A DNA stretch of 64,000 nucleotides, taken from contig OY723276.1 of NCBI GenBank assembly GCA_963210315.1, positions 1,984,001 to 2,048,000 of the forward strand, written 5' to 3'. This DNA is from Rhynchopus euleeides (taxonomy: Eukaryota; Euglenozoa; Diplonemea; Diplonemida; Diplonemidae). This document shows, one piece after another, positions 61,201 through 64,000 of the stretch (positions are counted from its first letter, which is position 1; each line of letters begins with the position of its first letter). Both the position numbers and the translations under genes were made by a program. The notes under the pieces were generated by a model. It was not told the DNA's origin and ran no database searches. It was given only the letters and a program-made list of their open reading frames with translations.

Positions 61201-62076
61201 GCCTCTGCGGTGTCGGGGTTCGCAGGAGGTGGCCAGGATGGGGCCCCTCTCCCCCTGCCGCCGTCTCCGCCGCTGACGCCGGTTCTTGAGGGGGGTGTTG
61301 GCGTGGGGGGGGACTGGGATGCTGCTGCTGCTGCATCCTGCGCGCCTCCAGCCCCATCAGAGGGGAGACCTTCCAACGCAGGCGGGAAGCAGGCTGACGA
61401 CAGGCATCGGAGGGGGTCCGGCGGAGGTGGCGTGGGCAGTGGGTGGGCCCCGGGGGATCGCGTGATGTGCATGCGGCTGCTGCAAGGGGAGAGCCTGGCG
61501 GAGCAGCTGGATGACGTCGACTTCATGCAGCTGGTGTCGAGGGTCATCGAGGGCAGCCGCGAGGCAAAGGCGCAGCGGGCGCTCTCGGCAGGCTTTGCAC
61601 CACCTCCGGAGAGCGGGGGCCGGCAGCACCCCGGGTGGCAGTCCAGCTTCAGAGGATCTACGAGCTACGCCGGCGCCGGGTCCGGCAAGGGGGAGGCGGG
61701 GTGCCGCACATCGTCTCCCTCCAACATGCGGTGGGGGGGCAACGTCCCTGCCCCACCCGGTGGAGGCTCGAGGGGAGGGAGGGGGGAGCGCCGCAGTGGG
61801 CCTGCGCTGGAGGCATCTGTGGCGATGACGCTGTCGCACTACGCAAGGAAGGCGTATAACGATAGGGGGATGTGGTCGTGTCGGGGTGGTGGTGGTGGTG
61901 GTGGTGGTGGGGGTGTGGTGGAGGCGGGCGGAGGGGGGTGCGGCACGGCGCGGCCCCGCAGGGGGAAGGCGCTGTATGCCAGGACGCTCCGGCCGAAGGT
62001 GCTGACGCCAAACGGGGCGTCGTATCACTACCACCAGTTCTACAGTGTCGAGCAGCCTGGGGCGCTGCGGAGGTGA
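58285..62076 (+). CDS. Large low-complexity protein with helical N-terminus
   Basis: 1263 residues if ATG 58285 is used; the frame is open from 58171 but the acceptor-like CCCCCTAG at about 58267 favours the later start (Met26 at 58360 is also possible). The N-terminal 300 residues are helical and basic, with an IQ-like motif (VIQRFARRLVRERA) and conserved-looking segments such as GTGELERLWRPAGG and RLGIRVTDPKVIATLLIRYEQTM. The middle 700 residues are Gly/Pro/Ser/His-rich with poly-Gly runs encoded by GGT/GGG repeats. The C-terminus is again more ordered (GDRVMCMRLLQGESLAEQLDDVDFMQLVSRVIEGSREAKAQRAL) and ends in an aromatic tail. No family recognised; a calmodulin-binding scaffold is a guess. 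It begins only 178 bases after the glycosyltransferase, as in polycistronic clusters. Confidence 0.75.
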   Translation: MAHATQPTQNRAVRTTHHPPPPPHAMAANGVSRRQLDADTDAVRQCLMLVIHSAGFVKMVVRRFVTKSKVIQRFARRLVRERAALTTAVLDSIGTEETTLGTGELERLWRPAGGIPGKEARMLAVQMVYQRQRQEFRQQWRAWSRQVTLATARLHYQAQREKEASERAGDARLNRYQLVAPLRQKLAALKASRPHFSMDLGARQLAAEHATHTQRVLVGAVLETIKRLGIRVTDPKVIATLLIRYEQTMREQRAAGQIPPPATSPESAAALETSVAESLEPFNPFRQRWSTAFSTAEPPDASGFDFSLRNRSQAFSRRGSQAASVRHGAPRLFHTPEEADNIMLFGSPKLQVDLAEPDTPSKYAASPAAGVEQVGAKPRGSLWFSSPMSPPGAPSPQEEEKQHHDASSRPSAGDAIHTPGRDSLFCGASHRRSGVEGGGGGGGGGESTPPPPPPPPGDIGGRRGNAPLPERRLSLPRYHLRTHQERLLISRAKLRGGGGSSPCRNPRGGGGGGPRSSRVDAGGGGGGGPCRGTSAAAAAAAAMQQARACPAVLNLEKDNPDIAGDADFTEKLFHTRVHLLPRGSGGGGGHNGGGSKRGARGGTTPSRESGRRVSMGRGCGSASNANLPAGIDADISRVLRAKRVAHLSRKRGLVYNAAVEMRGVGAGGGGATSASRPCEVDEEQEEGGWDDGGGDEAPPTPPRHASESSGGLGGGNGGCLSMREPGLHHPRGYQSQGISPRYCAPLSPRALLRLEGGSGAAQQAEREEAGGEEDDDGDEEEGEGGGAVPCNPPPSAATALLLSNAARRSAAESAVATKFPKPHWGAVGTRGGIKGGAPAAPTPAAAAPPPPGPISSPGVGVGGGGGGVPRMSCAPAVVVTGSGGDQGEPGVSGGGGGGAHHHSHHTLEKEERGGGGVAEEEAQLHLHPNGGPREGVVVQPGGEQQASSGRGNAGEEIAEGEAGGGPAAAALSASAVSGFAGGGQDGAPLPLPPSPPLTPVLEGGVGVGGDWDAAAAASCAPPAPSEGRPSNAGGKQADDRHRRGSGGGGVGSGWAPGDRVMCMRLLQGESLAEQLDDVDFMQLVSRVIEGSREAKAQRALSAGFAPPPESGGRQHPGWQSSFRGSTSYAGAGSGKGEAGCRTSSPSNMRWGGNVPAPPGGGSRGGRGERRSGPALEASVAMTLSHYARKAYNDRGMWSCRGGGGGGGGGGVVEAGGGGCGTARPRRGKALYARTLRPKVLTPNGASYHYHQFYSVEQPGALRR

Positions 62077-62865
62077 TGGGGTGTGGATTGGATCCCTTCA
62101 CTCTCGTTAACCTAACCCAAGGTGTGGTGGATGCGGTATGTCTGCCGAGCCAGGCAGGGGGGCTGCTGTCGGGGAAGCAGAGAGACGCTCCTGTTTCCGG
62201 TGATGTGTGTGCCGTTCGTGCCATTTTGCCAAGTGGCACGGGCGAAGAAGAGGAGGGTGTGCGAAACAACGTGCGCCCCTCCTTGCTGTGTGTCTTGTGC
62301 TAAGATGAGTCCGAAGCCAGCCTTCCCCACCGATTCCCATTTTCCCAAAAAAAAAGAAAGAAAAACGAAGTTTCTCTCACTGAGAAGGGATCGCCCACTC
62401 AACACGGTGGAACATGATGTGGGTCTTCTGTTCCCATTGCCGCTGCATGTGGCACTGCCGTCCGCATCGCCCTATTTGATGCCATGTCGGCGGGAGGTGT
62501 TGAGTCATGGCCTCGGGGTAAGCTGCAAGAACGGGTCCTCTTGATGTGCCCATGTACAGTGACTGCTCGGTGACAACAAGCTGCGAAGAGCATGCAGATA
62601 TCACCGCACACTGTGACACAGTGCGTTGGCTCCAGATGGGGATGGCCCAGGTCGTGATGATGACATCAGCACTTGTTGCACCAAGGGCCCGTTTGGGGCG
62701 GTTCTGCGAGGTGGCAGGGGTCAAAAATGAAGAAAATACGTTCGAAGTCGACACTGGGGGGTGCCAGAAATCATTATTGATGTTTGTGTCTTGTGCTGTC
62801 TCTTATGTCCGACCGAAGACTCCCTGCCCCGTGCACACACCACACCATACCACCAGATCTACACC
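62077..62865. other. Intergenic region
   Basis: About 0.8 kb without a supported gene. The end, CACACCATACCACCAG, is a plausible acceptor nine bases before the next ATG. Confidence 0.5.
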
Positions 62866-63276
62866 ATGGAGGTGTTTGCCTGCGTTGCCGGCACAGATGT
62901 GCGTGTGGCTGTGGAGACAAGCTCCGATGAGACGGTGGGCAGCCTGCAGGCCAAGGCGGTGTCCTGCCTGCGTGCAGAGGGGCACGTGCTGCGGCACGTG
63001 TGGTTGCGTCTGCCAGGCAGCAGCGAGTGTCTTGGCGCCGCCGACACACTGCTGGAGGACACCCCGTTGGAGAACGGGGCGGCAGTCGAGGTGGTGTTGG
63101 GCAATCCGCATGTTGCAAGGTCAGAGCTCTTTGGTGAACACAACCGCCTGATCTGGGCTTCGGACCCTACCTGGGCTTCGGGCACGGGCAGCCACCCACC
63201 CCCACGGACACGACGGCCCGCACCTTGTCGAAGCAGGATGTGGAGCGCACGATGCGAATCTGCGAGGAAGACATGA
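62866..63276 (+). CDS. Ubiquitin-like ORF, probably incomplete gene
   Basis: 136 residues from ATG 62866. Residues 1-80 have the ubiquitin-like pattern M-x-V-F-x-x-x-x-G-x-x-V...V-E-T-S-S-D-E-T-V-G-S-L-Q-A-K-A...W-L-R-L-P-G...L-x-D-T-P-L-E-N-G-A-A-V-E-V-V-L-G. Such domains often precede LRR or ankyrin repeats in protists. After residue about 95 (WASDPTWASGTG) the composition turns basic and random, and the frame stops at 63276 without another domain. Either an intron is missed (a donor-like AAG|GTCAGA at 63119-63125) or the gene is truncated or decayed. I cannot find a convincing downstream exon. Confidence 0.5.
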   Translation: MEVFACVAGTDVRVAVETSSDETVGSLQAKAVSCLRAEGHVLRHVWLRLPGSSECLGAADTLLEDTPLENGAAVEVVLGNPHVARSELFGEHNRLIWASDPTWASGTGSHPPPRTRRPAPCRSRMWSARCESARKT

Positions 63277-64000
63277 AGGGCAGTCAGAGTTCTCCTCTGA
63301 AATGCCACCTTCCGGACTTCCTCGGCCGACGCAGGGCACCTGTTCCTCGCGCGCTGCGGGGGCATTCCGGCGGTACTGGCAGGGCTGCGAAGGTCACGGG
63401 AACCAATGCATCGTGCCAGTGCCCGATCTGCTGACGCGGTGCTGTGCCTCTTGCCTCCACAGCACCTCGACCTGCCAGGCTCCTCGGCTGCTCGGCTCGG
63501 TTGAAACATCGGGGGATGCAGCACGCCTGCCAGCACTGTGCCCTTGTTTGCATGCGCACCACCTTCTCTCATCTGCCATGCATGTGCCCTGTGAATCTCA
63601 GAAATGTACGTTGTGTGCACCAGTTACAAGGTTGCCCGTTAGCCACCGTGTCATGGAGCCCACTGCCCAGCTTCGTTGCCCGTGGCTCTGCAATCCCTGC
63701 TATTCCTTGCTGGCAATAAACGTTGTTTGTGCGCCACACCCGGCAAGCACACCCCGTGTGGTCGATGCAACGCTACACCAGCCATGATGGTCTGAAGAAC
63801 AGATGGTGCTCCTCGTTCCCGCGGGGGCCGTGCCTTTGCCTGCGATACTCGGGTGTTGGTTTTCGCAACCTACCACCCCCGTGCGCTTATGACGTGTGGT
63901 GTGTGGTAATTAAATCTGAACGGTGCCCGGAGTAAACCAGCCGGCATCCATAACATGGTTCCCCCCTCCCCCCAACACACACGCCAAGCCCCACGCAGCA
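63277..64000. other. Downstream region
   Basis: No gene supported. Short frames only; an AATAAA word occurs at about 63715 but its meaning is unknown in a genome that may polyadenylate by trans-splicing coupling. Confidence 0.4.

Overview
The window reads as nuclear DNA of a GC-rich unicellular eukaryote. The host genes have high GC, and several contain GT-AG introns that restore conserved proteins when removed (NOSIP-like, PUB-domain, PTPA). Almost every start codon has a pyrimidine tract and a YAG acceptor within about 40 bases upstream, once directly abutting the ATG, as expected for spliced-leader trans-splicing. The retroelements have the gag - tyrosine recombinase - RT/RNase H order that I associate with VIPER-type elements of kinetoplastids. 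A TET/JBP-associated glycosyltransferase-like gene is present; this family includes the base J glucosyltransferase of euglenozoans. Together these suggest a euglenozoan, most likely a diplonemid. That assignment is inference: no rRNA, tRNA or spliced-leader gene was found to confirm it.

Layout. 0.1-6.3 kb: a coiled-coil protein and a mucin-like surface protein built from about 35 copies of a 19-residue repeat. 7.2-16.1 kb: mobile DNA, namely an AT-rich TIR element, a complete 4.8-kb tyrosine-recombinase retrotransposon with split direct repeats, and a 1.15-kb TIR element. 16.6-18.7 kb: a leucine-rich-repeat protein. 18.7-30.2 kb: a gene-poor stretch with small MITEs and a relic retroelement terminus. 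30.2-37.2 kb: NOSIP-like U-box protein, PUB-domain protein, and a SAM plus EF-hand protein. 38.5-42.3 kb: a hAT transposon with matching terminal repeats and an 8-bp target duplication. 44.0-46.2 kb: a membrane-anchored zinc-metallopeptidase-like protein with PSI repeats. 48.1-53.9 kb: short hairpin elements and a second retrotransposon inserted inside a dispersed 168-bp repeat. 55.1-62.1 kb: PTPA, the glycosyltransferase, and a long low-complexity protein. 62.9-63.3 kb: a small ubiquitin-like ORF, probably incomplete.

All host genes are on the + strand, consistent with a polycistronic block. The hAT transposase and the second retroelement are on the - strand. The most interesting material is the mobile DNA: two retroelements whose RT carries W[VI]DN in place of YxDD, one of them sitting at an exact 19-bp motif that recurs across the window; a hAT element with a second, out-of-frame ORF that would join the transposase if a C11 run differed by one base; and a four-copy family of G-run plus hairpin repeats.
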